Shown here one piece after another: positions 55,342-63,561 of a stretch of 64,000 nt of DNA. The notes beneath the pieces were generated by a model that was not told the DNA's origin, did not search any database, and saw nothing but the letters and a program-made list of their open reading frames with translations. Source of the DNA: Acetobacteraceae bacterium (GTDB lineage: Bacteria > Pseudomonadota > Alphaproteobacteria > Acetobacterales > Acetobacteraceae); contig CANJLW010000001.1 in the NCBI GenBank assembly GCA_947475245.1, positions 100,025 through 164,024 of the forward strand. The letters are read 5' to 3'. The position numbers were made by a program, and so were the translations under genes. Within the stretch, counting starts at the first letter, position 1; each line of letters starts with the position of its first letter.

Positions 55342-56152
55342 TGATGCTCGCGCCGACGATCGTCTGCTGGTCCGGCAGATTATCGAACACCAGATAACCG
55401 CCGATGGTGACCCAGATCAGTTGCGAATAGACGAAGGGTGCCAACAGAGACGCGGGGGCGTGTCGATGCGCCAGCACCACCATCCACTGGCCGCACGAAG
55501 CCAGAACGCCCAAAAGCACGCAGAACGCGACCTGGTTCGGGGTTGGCCACACGAGTTCAAACGGCAGCAGGATCGTCAGCACGGAAAAGCCGATGCCGGC
55601 CGACCACAGGATCGTGGTCGACGGTGCGTCGGAACTCGAAATCTTGCGGGTGATAATCAGCGCGACGGCCCAGCAGGACGAGGACGCGACACCGAACAGC
55701 GCGGCGGGCTGAAAACCCCCCGCGCCGGGGCGGACGACGATCAACATGCCGATCATGCCGGCGATGACGGCGGCCCAGCGACGTATGCCGACAACCTCTC
55801 CCAGCAACGGGATCGACAGGATCGTGATCAACAGCGGCGACAGAAAACTGATCGCCGTTGCCTGCGCCATGGTCATCTCGCGGATGCCGTACACGAACAG
55901 CACCGACGATCCGATCACGCAGAAGCCGCGCGCGATCTGCAGCTTACGGTTCTTCGGGCGCAGCGCCGACGGTGGAATGCCACGCGCCAGGCCAATCGAC
56001 ATGCCAAGGAAAATCGCATACCGAATCCATTGGATTTCGACGATCGGCAGGCTTGCGGCCAGGTATTTGGCGAGCGTATCGGCAATCGCGAACAGCACGG
56101 TGGCGCCGAGCGACAGCGCGATACCCCGAATCGGGTCTTCCGTCTGATGCAT
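55280..56152 (-). CDS. DMT-family (EamA) drug/metabolite transporter
   Basis: A 290-residue inner-membrane protein with ten predicted hydrophobic segments in two EamA repeats (e.g. GIALSLGATVLFAIADTLAKY at the start of the first half, PAALFGVASSSCWAVALIITRK starting the second, IVGASIIIASGLYTA near the end). Family members move small metabolites, amino acids or nucleosides by proton-coupled or passive mechanisms. The direction and substrate here are unknown. It converges on the Hint-protein gene (62-base overlap) and diverges from the TauD-like gene. Confidence 0.9.
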   Translation of the reverse strand: MHQTEDPIRGIALSLGATVLFAIADTLAKYLAASLPIVEIQWIRYAIFLGMSIGLARGIPPSALRPKNRKLQIARGFCVIGSSVLFVYGIREMTMAQATAISFLSPLLITILSIPLLGEVVGIRRWAAVIAGMIGMLIVVRPGAGGFQPAALFGVASSSCWAVALIITRKISSSDAPSTTILWSAGIGFSVLTILLPFELVWPTPNQVAFCVLLGVLASCGQWMVVLAHRHAPASLLAPFVYSQLIWVTIGGYLVFDNLPDQQTIVGASIIIASGLYTAHRERVRARQRN

Positions 56153-56216
56153 GGGGGCTTATACCAGGGGGATCGCAGCCGGGTCGCCCGGTTTTGACGC
56201 GGGAGGGATGAGCACG

Positions 56217-57293
56217 ATGCAACCGATCAACGCCGATGCCAAAGCGGCCTGGACCGTAGCCGATCTGACCGCCGATCCGCGCTGGATTTATACGCTTGAT
56301 GAGCGTGCCGGCCGCGACATGATCGGCGCGGTGCGCCGGGTGCGCGATATCGATCGCCCAATGCTGGATTACCGGCGCGACGAATTCGACCTCGGCTCCG
56401 CCATGCCTGTCATCCAATCCGCAATGACGGAAGTTCGTGACGGCACCGGTTTCGCGATTTTGCGCGGCATGCCGCGCGCGGACGTGACTGCCGAGGAGTT
56501 CGAGCTACTGACCTGGGCCATCGGGCTGCATACCGGCGTCGCTCGGCCGCAAGGCAAGGCGACGCAGTATCTGTCCGCCGTCCGCGATGTCGGCGTTACC
56601 TATCGCACCGGAAAGGGGCGCGGGTACTCGTCCAACGCCGATCTCGATTTCCACACCGACAGCGCCGATGCGGTGATGCTGACCTGCTACAATGTCGCGC
56701 GATCCGGCGGTATGAGCATGGTCACAAGCTCCGTCGCCGCGCACAACGCGATGGCGCGGGAACGCCCGGACCTCGCGGAACTGCTGCACCAGCCCTATTT
56801 TTTCAGCCGTCAGGCGGAGCAGGCGCCGCACGAGGCGCCTTACTATCCCAATCCGATTTTCGATCAGGCATCGGGCGTGCTGTGCAGCAAATGGAACCGC
56901 AATCGGTTGCGTTCGGCGCAGGCAATCGACGGCGTGCCGCAATTGACCGCGCTGCAGCACGAAGCGGTCGATATGCTCGACGAAATCCTGCGTCGGCCCG
57001 ACCTGATGTACTCGATGTATCTGCGGCCCGGCGACATGCAGATCCTGAACAACCACGTAACGCTGCATTCGCGGACCGAGTTCGTCGATCACGATGAGCC
57101 GGAACTGAAGCGTACGTTGTTCCGGCTGTGGCTGGCGCCGCCGCAATGGCCGACGTTGCCGGAAAGCTGGCGCCCCGCGTACGGCGCGGTGGAAGCCGAC
57201 ACCGTCCGCGGCGGCATTCTCGGCCAGGCCTATGACGAGACGCGGCGCGCCTATGAGGTTCGTCAGGCGGCCGATCTGGGTATGCGCGCCTAG
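56217..57293 (+). CDS. TauD/TfdA-family 2-oxoglutarate/Fe(II)-dependent dioxygenase
   Basis: About 358 residues with a jelly-roll iron site: HxD at 146-148 (LDFHTDSADAVML), the distal His in ILNNHVTLHSRTEF and the 2-oxoglutarate-binding Arg in KRTLFRLWL. GFAILRGMP and AVRDVGVTYRTGKGRGYSSNADL resemble the TauD-like/gamma-butyrobetaine-hydroxylase side of the superfamily. Two starts are close: ATG 56208 is too near its GGAGG, while ATG 56217 has 10-base spacing and is preferred. The substrate is unknown. It converges on the MoxR gene (stops overlap by four bases). Confidence 0.88.
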   Translation: MQPINADAKAAWTVADLTADPRWIYTLDERAGRDMIGAVRRVRDIDRPMLDYRRDEFDLGSAMPVIQSAMTEVRDGTGFAILRGMPRADVTAEEFELLTWAIGLHTGVARPQGKATQYLSAVRDVGVTYRTGKGRGYSSNADLDFHTDSADAVMLTCYNVARSGGMSMVTSSVAAHNAMARERPDLAELLHQPYFFSRQAEQAPHEAPYYPNPIFDQASGVLCSKWNRNRLRSAQAIDGVPQLTALQHEAVDMLDEILRRPDLMYSMYLRPGDMQILNNHVTLHSRTEFVDHDEPELKRTLFRLWLAPPQWPTLPESWRPAYGAVEADTVRGGILGQAYDETRRAYEVRQAADLGMRA

Positions 57294-58186
57294 CCGATAC
57301 TCGCTTCGGTCAGCAGGCGCGCGGCTTCCGCGCCGTGCACCTTGGCGATGTCGTCCTGGTATTTCAGCAGGACACCCAGGGTTTCGTCGACGTCTCCGGC
57401 GGTCAGCTCGGTTTTGTTCAGATAGGTCAGTGCCTGCGCCCAGTCGATCGTTTCGGCCACGCCGGGCAGTTTGAACAGTTCCTCGCCACGCAGCCGCTGC
57501 ACGAAGCCCACGACCTGGGCAGCCAGTTGATCCGGAACGTTCGGGGCCTTCGACGCCAGGATGGCGCGTTCGCGCGCGGCATCCGGATAGGCGACCCAGT
57601 GATACAGGCAGCGCCGACGGATGGCGTCGTGAACCTCTCGCGTGCGGTTCGACGTCAGCACAACAACGGGCTTGGTCGCGGCCCGGATCGTGCCCAGCTC
57701 CGGCACGGTAATCTGAAAATCGGCCAGCAGTTCCAGCAGAAACGCTTCGAACGGTTCGTCCGCCCGGTCGAGTTCGTCGATCAGCAGCACGGCCGGGGGC
57801 AGATCGGGATCGATGGCCGACAGCAGCGGGCGGGCCTGCAAGAATGCGCGGGTATAGATGTCGGACGACAATTCGGTGCGATCCGTGCGCCCCGTCGCCT
57901 CCGCCATGCGGATCGCCATCAACTGACGAGCATGATCCCATTCGTAGGCGGCGGCGGAGAGGTCCATGCCGTCGTAGCATTGCAGTCGCACCAGGCGGCG
58001 CCCGAGGCCGGCGGCGAGGACCTTGGCGATCTCGGTTTTGCCGGTTCCGGGTTCCCCTTCGAGGAACAGCGGGCGTCCCATGGCGAGCGACAGGTGAACG
58101 GTCGTCGCCAGTTCTCGATCCGCGATGTAGCCCTGATCGGCCAACAGGCGGACGGTGTCGGACACGGTGGCGGGAAGTGCGTGCAT
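57290..58186 (-). CDS. MoxR-type AAA+ ATPase (CoxD-like)
   Basis: 298 residues with Walker A GEPGTGKTE at 44-52, Walker B LLIDELDRAD, sensor I VVLTSNRTREV and the MoxR-typical TELSSDIYTRAF loop. MoxR/CoxD ATPases, usually with a VWA partner (CoxE), act as chaperones maturing metalloenzymes such as Mo-hydroxylases. The start overlaps the CoxG-like stop by one base (TGATG at 58188-58184), so the two are coupled. The VWA partner is not in the window. Confidence 0.9.
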   Translation of the reverse strand: MHALPATVSDTVRLLADQGYIADRELATTVHLSLAMGRPLFLEGEPGTGKTEIAKVLAAGLGRRLVRLQCYDGMDLSAAAYEWDHARQLMAIRMAEATGRTDRTELSSDIYTRAFLQARPLLSAIDPDLPPAVLLIDELDRADEPFEAFLLELLADFQITVPELGTIRAATKPVVVLTSNRTREVHDAIRRRCLYHWVAYPDAARERAILASKAPNVPDQLAAQVVGFVQRLRGEELFKLPGVAETIDWAQALTYLNKTELTAGDVDETLGVLLKYQDDIAKVHGAEAARLLTEASIG

Positions 58187-58869
58187 CAGCGCATGCTTAA
58201 AAGAGTCAGCAGGATCACGAAGCCGAAGGCCCCGCTGCCCAGCCAGAACGCCAGGGGAAGGCCGAAGACCTCTCGCGGGATCAGCGCGACCCAATCGATC
58301 GACGACGGCGGCGCGATGGGTGCCGGGGGGGCATCCTGCACCGGGGACAGCAGCGCCGCGGGAGCCTGCGGCGTGTGATGCGCGACGGGTGTCGGCGTCG
58401 GCGCGACCGGTTCCGGCGGGGCGGGCACCATGGCAGTTACATGGGCGGAAAACCGGTCGAAAAACGCATCGGCCATCTGCTTGGCGGTCGCGTCGATCAG
58501 ACGCGCGCCAAGCTGGGCGAGTTTGCCGCCGACCTGGGCGTTGACCTCGTAGGACAGCAGCGTGCCCGCGCCGTCGTCGATCAGCGCGACTTTCGCGCCG
58601 CCCTTGGCAAAGCCGGCAACGCCGCCCTGACCCTCTCCGCTGATCGTGTAGCCGTTGGGCGCGTCGATGTCGGAAAGCTGCACCGCGCCGGCGAACTTCG
58701 CCGAGATCGGTCCCAGCTTGATGGAAGCCGTGGCTTTCATCTGCGAGTCGGAGAGCTTGTCGAGCGAGGTGCAGCCGGGAATGCTGGTTTTCAAAATCTC
58801 GGGGTCGTTCAAAGCGTCCCACACGACCTGCCGCGGCGCCGCGATGCGCCGCTCGCCTTTCATATCCAT
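58186..58869 (-). CDS. CoxG-like SRPBCC protein with C-terminal membrane anchor
   Basis: About 227 residues. The N-terminal SRPBCC/CoxG domain (about 1-150) shows GERRIAAPRQVVWDALNDPEIL, TSIPGCTSLDKLSD, GEGQGGVAGFAKGGAKVALIDDG and EVNAQVGGKLAQLGARLI. A proline/alanine-rich linker and a C-terminal membrane segment (LAFWLGSGAFGFVILLTLL) follow. CoxG proteins help anchor or mature aerobic CO dehydrogenase and related Mo-hydroxylases, and are also found as membrane-targeted adaptors elsewhere. The ATG at 58869 is preferred over a longer frame to 58926. Co-transcribed with the MoxR ATPase. Confidence 0.85.
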   Translation of the reverse strand: MDMKGERRIAAPRQVVWDALNDPEILKTSIPGCTSLDKLSDSQMKATASIKLGPISAKFAGAVQLSDIDAPNGYTISGEGQGGVAGFAKGGAKVALIDDGAGTLLSYEVNAQVGGKLAQLGARLIDATAKQMADAFFDRFSAHVTAMVPAPPEPVAPTPTPVAHHTPQAPAALLSPVQDAPPAPIAPPSSIDWVALIPREVFGLPLAFWLGSGAFGFVILLTLLSMR

Positions 58870-59003
58870 TCGTCCATGCCCTTGCTGCGCGGGGCGGACG
58901 TTACCGGTGGGGGGCGAGGCATGCAACCAAGCGCCTTCGCGGCGTCTGTTGTTTCCCGCCGCGTTCGGCTATCCGATGGGCAACAGACTGTGGAGCTTTC
59001 GCC

Positions 59004-59927
59004 ATGACCTATCTTGTTGCCTCCGACCTGCCGACCGCCCCCGCCGGAGAGCGCTTCCGCGCCCTGCTGTCTCGCCCCGGCATCCTGCAAATGCCCGGCG
59101 CGCATAACGGACAGGCCGGATTGCAGGCCAAGGCTGCCGGGTTCGACGCGCTGTACCTGTCAGGCGCGGCGATGACCGCGTCGATGGGCATCCCCGACCT
59201 GGGCATGATAACGGTCGACGAAGTCTGCTTCTTCATCCGTCAGATCGCCCGCTCTACCGGCCTGCCGCTGCTTGCCGATGGCGATACCGGATACGGCGAA
59301 GCCCTGAACGTCATGCATATGGTGCGCAGCTTCGAGGACGCGGGCGCGGCGGCGGTCCATATCGAGGATCAGCTGCTGCCGAAGAAATGCGGCCATCTGA
59401 ATGACAAGAAGCTGGCCGATCCGCACGACATGGCCGCAAAAATCGCCGCCGCCCGCAAGGCGCGACGCCATCTGTTCATCATCGCGCGCACCGATGCCGC
59501 GGCCAGCGAGGGTATCGACGGATCGGTCGGGCGCGCCAAGCTGTTCCTGGAAGCCGGCGCCGACGCCATCTTCCCCGAAGCCCTCACCACCGCCGACATG
59601 TTCAAGGAAGTCGCCGCTCGGCTGCCCGGCGTGCCGCTGCTCGCCAATATGACGGAGTTCGGTCGGACACCGTTCTTCACCGCGAGTGAGTTTGAGGCCA
59701 TGGGCTATAAGATGGTGATCTGGCCGGTCAGCAGCCTGCGCATCGCCAACAAGGCGCAGTCGGAACTGTACGCCGCGATCAAGCGCGACGGCGGCACGCA
59801 GAACATGGTCGATCGGATGCAAACCCGCGCCGAACTTTATGCCACGATTGGCTATCACGATTACGAAGCGCTGGATGCCTCGATCATCACCACGATCATC
59901 CCGCAGGCCATGCCGCAGACGCGCTGA
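59004..59927 (+). CDS. prpB: Methylisocitrate lyase-type enzyme (isocitrate lyase/PEP mutase superfamily)
   Basis: 307 residues. The diagnostic KKCGH loop is intact at 127-131 (LPKKCGHLNDKKL). The DGDTGYGEALNVMHMV metal site, VHIEDQ and IIARTDA are also present, as expected for 2-methylisocitrate lyase, which cleaves methylisocitrate to pyruvate and succinate in propionate catabolism. The PrpB assignment is by loop and length; 2,3-dimethylmalate lyase or related lyases remain possible. No prpC or prpD is nearby. Adjacent to a DUF192 gene after 31 bases. Confidence 0.85.
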   Translation: MTYLVASDLPTAPAGERFRALLSRPGILQMPGAHNGQAGLQAKAAGFDALYLSGAAMTASMGIPDLGMITVDEVCFFIRQIARSTGLPLLADGDTGYGEALNVMHMVRSFEDAGAAAVHIEDQLLPKKCGHLNDKKLADPHDMAAKIAAARKARRHLFIIARTDAAASEGIDGSVGRAKLFLEAGADAIFPEALTTADMFKEVAARLPGVPLLANMTEFGRTPFFTASEFEAMGYKMVIWPVSSLRIANKAQSELYAAIKRDGGTQNMVDRMQTRAELYATIGYHDYEALDASIITTIIPQAMPQTR

Positions 59928-59958
59928 AACGCACGCGCCCCACGGAGAACGCAGCGAG

Positions 59959-60438
59959 ATGAAACGTCGCCTTTTGCTTCTCGGCCTGATCGCCTTTTCC
60001 TGGGGCGCGCATGCCCAGTCGACCGAACCGACCGGTCCGCAGCCCGAACTGCCGAAGGAAAAACTGATCATTGTCACGCGCGACAACCGGACCTTGGCCT
60101 TTCAGGTGGAAATGGCGCTGACGCCGGAACAGCAGCAGGTCGGGGAGATGTTCCGCACATCCGTGCCGGAGGATGGCGGCATGCTGTTCGATTGGGGACA
60201 GCCGCAAATCTCTCGCATGTGGATGAAGAACACCCTGGTGTCGCTCGACATGGTGTTCATCAACCAGGACGGAACGATTCGCAGCATCGCGGAAAACACG
60301 GTGCCGCGGAGTCTCGCCACGGTGGACAGCCGAGGCCCCGTGCGCGCGACGCTGGAACTGGCGGGCGGAACCACGGCGAAGCTGAACATCCGCGTCGGCG
60401 ACACAGTTCGACAGCGTATTTTCGGGAATGCGCCATAG
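59959..60438 (+). CDS. DUF192 exported protein
   Basis: 159 residues. A signal peptide spans 1-19 (RRLLLLGLIAFSWGAHA). The mature part shows the DUF192 pattern: FQVEMALTPEQQQVGEMFR, GGMLFDWG, ISRMWMKNTLVSLDMVFI, IAENTVPRS and RATLELAGGT. Small DUF192 proteins are exported beta-rich proteins of unknown function, common in alphaproteobacteria and often next to tRNA-Pro/NDUFS4 (recalled). The ATG at 59959 is chosen over upstream in-frame starts, which lie in the preceding gene. Confidence 0.88.
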   Translation: MKRRLLLLGLIAFSWGAHAQSTEPTGPQPELPKEKLIIVTRDNRTLAFQVEMALTPEQQQVGEMFRTSVPEDGGMLFDWGQPQISRMWMKNTLVSLDMVFINQDGTIRSIAENTVPRSLATVDSRGPVRATLELAGGTTAKLNIRVGDTVRQRIFGNAP

Positions 60439-60482
60439 CGCTTGCGCCGAACGCCGCGCACACATAGTTTCGCGACGGTTGG

Positions 60483-60559
60483 CGGGGCGTGGCGCAGCCT
60501 GGTAGCGCGCCTGTTTTGGGTACAGGAGGTCGTGGGTTCGAGTCCCGCCGCCCCGACCA
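60483..60559 (+). tRNA. tRNA-Pro (anticodon TGG)
   Basis: 77 bases folding as a cloverleaf. The acceptor stem CGGGGCG (60483-60489) pairs with CGCCCCG (60549-60555), followed by discriminator A and encoded CCA (60557-60559). The anticodon stem CCTGT/ACAGG encloses TTTGGGT with anticodon TGG, and the T-arm is GTGGG-TTCGAGT-CCCGC. It reads CCA proline codons (and others by wobble) and lies between DUF192 and the complex I subunit genes. Confidence 0.95.
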
Positions 60560-60582
60560 TTTTTTTGACGGAGAGAGTTTCC

Positions 60583-60888
60583 ATGCGGGCCCGCATCTTC
60601 CAGACGCCGAAAAACGCCATGCAGTCTGGCAGGGCCAAGACCGGTGACTGGATCCTGGAATTCGTCTCCGCCGCCGCGCGTCGCCCCGATGCCCTGATGG
60701 GTTGGTCCGGTGGCGCCGATACCCAATCGCAGGTCAAGCTCACATTCGCCTCCCGCGAGGAAGCCTTGGCCTACGCCGATGCGAACGGTCTGACCTATGA
60801 CGTCGAAATCGCGCCGGAGCGTCGGGTCAAGCCGCGCGCCTATGCCGATAACTTCCACTTCTCGCGGACCGAGAACTGGACGCATTGA
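60583..60888 (+). CDS. Complex I accessory subunit, NDUFS4-like (ETC complex I subunit region)
   Basis: 101 residues, 24 bases after tRNA-Pro, with GGAGAGAG ribosome-binding site. The pattern ARIFQTPKNAMQSGRAKTGDWILEF, PLMGWSGG-like DALMGWSGGADT, VKLTFASREEALAYA and PERRVKPRAYADNF is the conserved domain of mitochondrial NDUFS4 and its alphaproteobacterial homologues. It binds at the NADH-dehydrogenase module (N-module/Q-module interface) of complex I. The open frame continues through the tRNA upstream and that part is not coding. Confidence 0.92.
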   Translation: MRARIFQTPKNAMQSGRAKTGDWILEFVSAAARRPDALMGWSGGADTQSQVKLTFASREEALAYADANGLTYDVEIAPERRVKPRAYADNFHFSRTENWTH

Positions 60889-60909
60889 TCCGCGACCGGC
60901 CACCGGCCA

Positions 60910-61869
60910 ATGGCGGTTTATACCGAAGTTTCCGACGATAGCCTCGCGGCGTTCCTCACGGATTACGATATCGGCACGACGGTCGCGTTCCGCGGCATTG
61001 CCGAGGGCGTGGAAAACTCCAACTACTCGCTGCGCACGACGGCGGGCGATTTTATCCTGACGCTGTACGAAAAGCGCGTCGATCCAACCGAATTGCCTTG
61101 GTTCCTGGGATTGATGGAGCATCTGGCGCAGCGGAAAATCGTCTGCCCGCAACCCGTGCGCGCCCGTGACGGACAGGCCTTGCGCCAACTCAGCGGGCGT
61201 TACGCGGCGATCACGACGTTTCTGCCGGGTGTTTGGCCACGCCGCGTGCGTCAGGATCATTGCGGGCCGGTCGGCACCGCCCTGGCCGAACTCCACCTCG
61301 CCGGACGCGACTATGCGCCCATTCGCCCCAACGCGCTCGGCCCGCACGGTTGGCTGCCGCTGTTGGAACGCGCGCGCGACCGCGCCGATGAGGTGCAACC
61401 CGGCCTGGCGCTGATGCTGGATCGCGCATTGACCGACATCCTCGCCGCCTGGCCCAAAGACCTGCCGGTCGGACACATCCATGCCGACCTGTTTCCCGAC
61501 AATGTCTTCTTCCTCGATACCCACCTGTCGGGCCTGATCGACTTCTATTTTGCCGCCACCGATACGCTCGCCTACGACATCGCCGTCTGTCTGAACGCCT
61601 GGTGCTTCGAAGCCGATTTCGCTTTCAATGTCACAAAGGCGCGCGCTCTCCTGGCCGCATATCAAGCCGTGCGGCCGCTGTCCCAGGCGGAGCGTTCGGC
61701 CCTGCCCGTGCTCTGCCAGGGGGCCGCGATCCGCTTTTTGCTGACGCGCCTGTTCGACTGGCTGCATACGCCGCCCGGCGCATTGGTCACGCGCAAAGAC
61801 CCGTTGGAATATCTGCGCCGCCTGCGCTTTCATCTGTCCGCCAAGGACGAGCACGCCTATGGCCTCTGA
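60910..61869 (+). CDS. thrB: Homoserine kinase (APH-type, ThrB2)
   Basis: A 319-residue enzyme phosphorylating homoserine for threonine synthesis. It belongs to the aminoglycoside-phosphotransferase-like ThrB class usual in alphaproteobacteria. It has EGVENSNYSLRT, the ILTLYEKR lysine strand, the catalytic GHIHADLFPDNVFF loop and the metal-binding LIDFYFAATD. It overlaps the rnhA start by 11 bases, a conserved pairing in the class (recalled). Confidence 0.93.
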   Translation: MAVYTEVSDDSLAAFLTDYDIGTTVAFRGIAEGVENSNYSLRTTAGDFILTLYEKRVDPTELPWFLGLMEHLAQRKIVCPQPVRARDGQALRQLSGRYAAITTFLPGVWPRRVRQDHCGPVGTALAELHLAGRDYAPIRPNALGPHGWLPLLERARDRADEVQPGLALMLDRALTDILAAWPKDLPVGHIHADLFPDNVFFLDTHLSGLIDFYFAATDTLAYDIAVCLNAWCFEADFAFNVTKARALLAAYQAVRPLSQAERSALPVLCQGAAIRFLLTRLFDWLHTPPGALVTRKDPLEYLRRLRFHLSAKDEHAYGL

Positions 61870-62350
61870 CGACGTCACAGTCACCCCGCGCCCGCCGGGC
61901 ACGGAGGTCGTGCAAATCTGGACCGATGGTGGATGCAGGCCGAACCCCGGACCGGGCGGCTGGGCCGCGATCCTGGTGTTTCGCGACGTCGAAAAGGAAC
62001 TTTCGGGCTTTGAGGCCGAAACCACGAACAATCGGATGGAGCTGACTGCGGCGGCGGAGGCTTTGGCCGCGCTGAAGCGGCCCTGTTGGATCACGCTGCA
62101 CACCGACAGCGAATACCTGAAAAACGGTATTACGCGTTGGCATCAAGGTTGGGTGCGGAAGAACTGGCGCAGTTCGACCGGCGATCCCGTGAAAAACATG
62201 GATCTGTGGAAACGCATCCTGGCCGAATCCGCGCGCCATCAGATCGAATGGAAATGGGTGCGAAGCCACGTCGGAATCGCGCTGAACGAGCGCGCCGACA
62301 AGTTGGCCACAAAGGCGAGAGAAGACGGGCTGGCGAAAGCGCGCGGGTAA
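61859..62350 (+). CDS. rnhA: Ribonuclease HI
   Basis: 163 residues, degrading RNA in RNA-DNA hybrids. The acidic active site is complete: D23 (WTDGGC), E61 (RMELTA), D83 (HTDSEY) and D147 (NERADK), with H137 (VRSHVG) as the expected histidine. WVRKNWRSSTGDPVKNMDLW is the basic protrusion. It starts within the 3' end of thrB. Confidence 0.95.
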   Translation: MASDDVTVTPRPPGTEVVQIWTDGGCRPNPGPGGWAAILVFRDVEKELSGFEAETTNNRMELTAAAEALAALKRPCWITLHTDSEYLKNGITRWHQGWVRKNWRSSTGDPVKNMDLWKRILAESARHQIEWKWVRSHVGIALNERADKLATKAREDGLAKARG

Positions 62351-62356
62351 AGCCGC

Positions 62357-63118
62357 TTATGGCTTCGCTTCCTCCATCCCGTGGCTTTTGAATTCCGCCT
62401 TGGCCTGCTCTCCCTGGAACAACGACAGAAGCTGGTTCGCGGCATCGGGCGCGCGTGCCGCGGTGCCGATGGCGCCTGAGTAGATCGTATAGTTCTGCAC
62501 CTCGGCGGGCAACGGACCGACCAGCGTGGCCCCCTTCACAGCCAGAATCTCACTGATTTGCTGCATCCCGACCGTGGCCTTGCCGTCGACCAGGCGTTCG
62601 GCGACCAGCCCGCCGCGTACCAGCACCGCCTTGGGAGCGATGGTGTCGGCGATGCCCAGACGTTGAAACAGGCCGGCGAGGTAAATCCCGCTCGAACCGC
62701 CTGACGCCGGATCGATGTAGGCGACCGACGGCGCGTCGATCAGCATTTTTCGGAACGCGTCCACACTTGAAATATCCGGCACCGCTTCGCCGGTCTTGAT
62801 GCCGACGCCGATACCGACACGCACCAGATCGACGATCGATGTCGGAACGACTTTGCCCTTCGCGGCGAGATCGCGAAGCCCCGATGGCGTCAGCACGACC
62901 AGGTCGAACGCTTCACCATCCGCGATACGACGCGCAACGCCGCCCGCGGTATCGTTGGCCAGAACGACCTTGTGCCCGGTCTGCTTTTCGAACACCGGGA
63001 TCATGCCCAACGCCACCGGCTTGAAAGCTCCGGTGGTCAGCATGGATACTTCAGCCGCCGAACAGGGCGCGATCGCCGCCAATGCGAGGAACGCCAGAAA
63101 TGCCGAGCGAATGCTCAT
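62357..63118 (-). CDS. ModA-like extracytoplasmic substrate-binding protein
   Basis: 253 residues with a signal peptide (IRSAFLAFLALAAIAPCSAAE) and a type-II binding-protein fold: VSMLTTGAFKPVALGMIPVFEKQTGH, VLANDTAGGVARRI, FDLVVLTPSGL and IDPASGGSSGIYLAGLFQRLGI. The layout matches molybdate-type/extracellular binding proteins (SBP_bac_11), but the tetrahedral-oxyanion residues cannot be confirmed by eye. No permease or ATPase is adjacent, so it may work with distant components or as a sensor. It diverges from the small Gly/Ala-rich gene across 83 bases. Confidence 0.8.
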   Translation of the reverse strand: MSIRSAFLAFLALAAIAPCSAAEVSMLTTGAFKPVALGMIPVFEKQTGHKVVLANDTAGGVARRIADGEAFDLVVLTPSGLRDLAAKGKVVPTSIVDLVRVGIGVGIKTGEAVPDISSVDAFRKMLIDAPSVAYIDPASGGSSGIYLAGLFQRLGIADTIAPKAVLVRGGLVAERLVDGKATVGMQQISEILAVKGATLVGPLPAEVQNYTIYSGAIGTAARAPDAANQLLSLFQGEQAKAEFKSHGMEEAKP

Positions 63119-63201
63119 GCTTCACCATTATTTGTGTTTCGGTACGTCGTGGCCCTATGCTTTAGCAGAAAACGAAACATGGCAGCGATAGGACGGAAAC
63201 G

Positions 63202-63525
63202 ATGGTTCGGAAAATTGTCTTCGCGACCGTAATCGGTTTGGGCTTGGCCGGTGCCGGTCAGGCCAATGCCGCGGGAGCAGCGACCCAGGTCGCGGCCGGT
63301 GGAATCGTCGGCGGCCTGGTGGGCGCAGTCTATAATTCCGGGTTCAGCGCCACGGCGGCATCGGTCACGTCGGCGGTGACCGGCACGGTTTCCAGCGTGG
63401 TCGGCATCATTCCCGCGACCGCGACGGGCATTGCCGGCACGATCGCCTCCACCAGCACCCCCGTACTTGCCGGTGTCGTCATCGGCGGATCGGCGGCTTA
63501 CCTGATGTATCGATCCGCCCGATAG
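63202..63525 (+). CDS. Small Gly/Ala-rich exported or membrane protein, unknown function
   Basis: 107 residues. A signal sequence (KIVFATVIGLGLAGAGQANAAG, shared with its Ala/Gly-rich continuation) is followed by glycine-zipper-like segments (GGIVGGLVGAVYNSG, ITATGIAGTI-type repeats) and a C-terminal hydrophobic PVLAGVVIGGSAAYLMY ending SAR. Such glycine-zipper proteins associate with membranes. No family is assigned. The start ATG at 63202 is supported by upstream GGACGGAAAC. It converges on lexA. Confidence 0.65.
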   Translation: MVRKIVFATVIGLGLAGAGQANAAGAATQVAAGGIVGGLVGAVYNSGFSATAASVTSAVTGTVSSVVGIIPATATGIAGTIASTSTPVLAGVVIGGSAAYLMYRSAR

Positions 63526-63538
63526 ATTCGCCCGCCGA

Positions 63539-63549
63539 GGGGGGGGGGG
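63539..63549. repeat. G11 homopolymer between convergent genes
   Basis: Eleven consecutive G at 63539-63549 in the 36-base gap between the small Gly/Ala-rich gene and lexA. Such tracts are slippage-prone and also difficult to sequence accurately. Confidence 0.9.
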
Positions 63550-63561
63550 AGCCGAGCGGCG

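Noticed and set aside
60483-60559. tRNA-Pro as integration site of a mobile element
   Set aside because: No integrase, no duplicated tRNA 3' end and no change of composition next to it.
60442-60582. Open frame running through tRNA-Pro into the complex I subunit gene
   Set aside because: The tRNA folds perfectly and the NDUFS4-like domain starts at ATG 60583 with its own ribosome-binding site.
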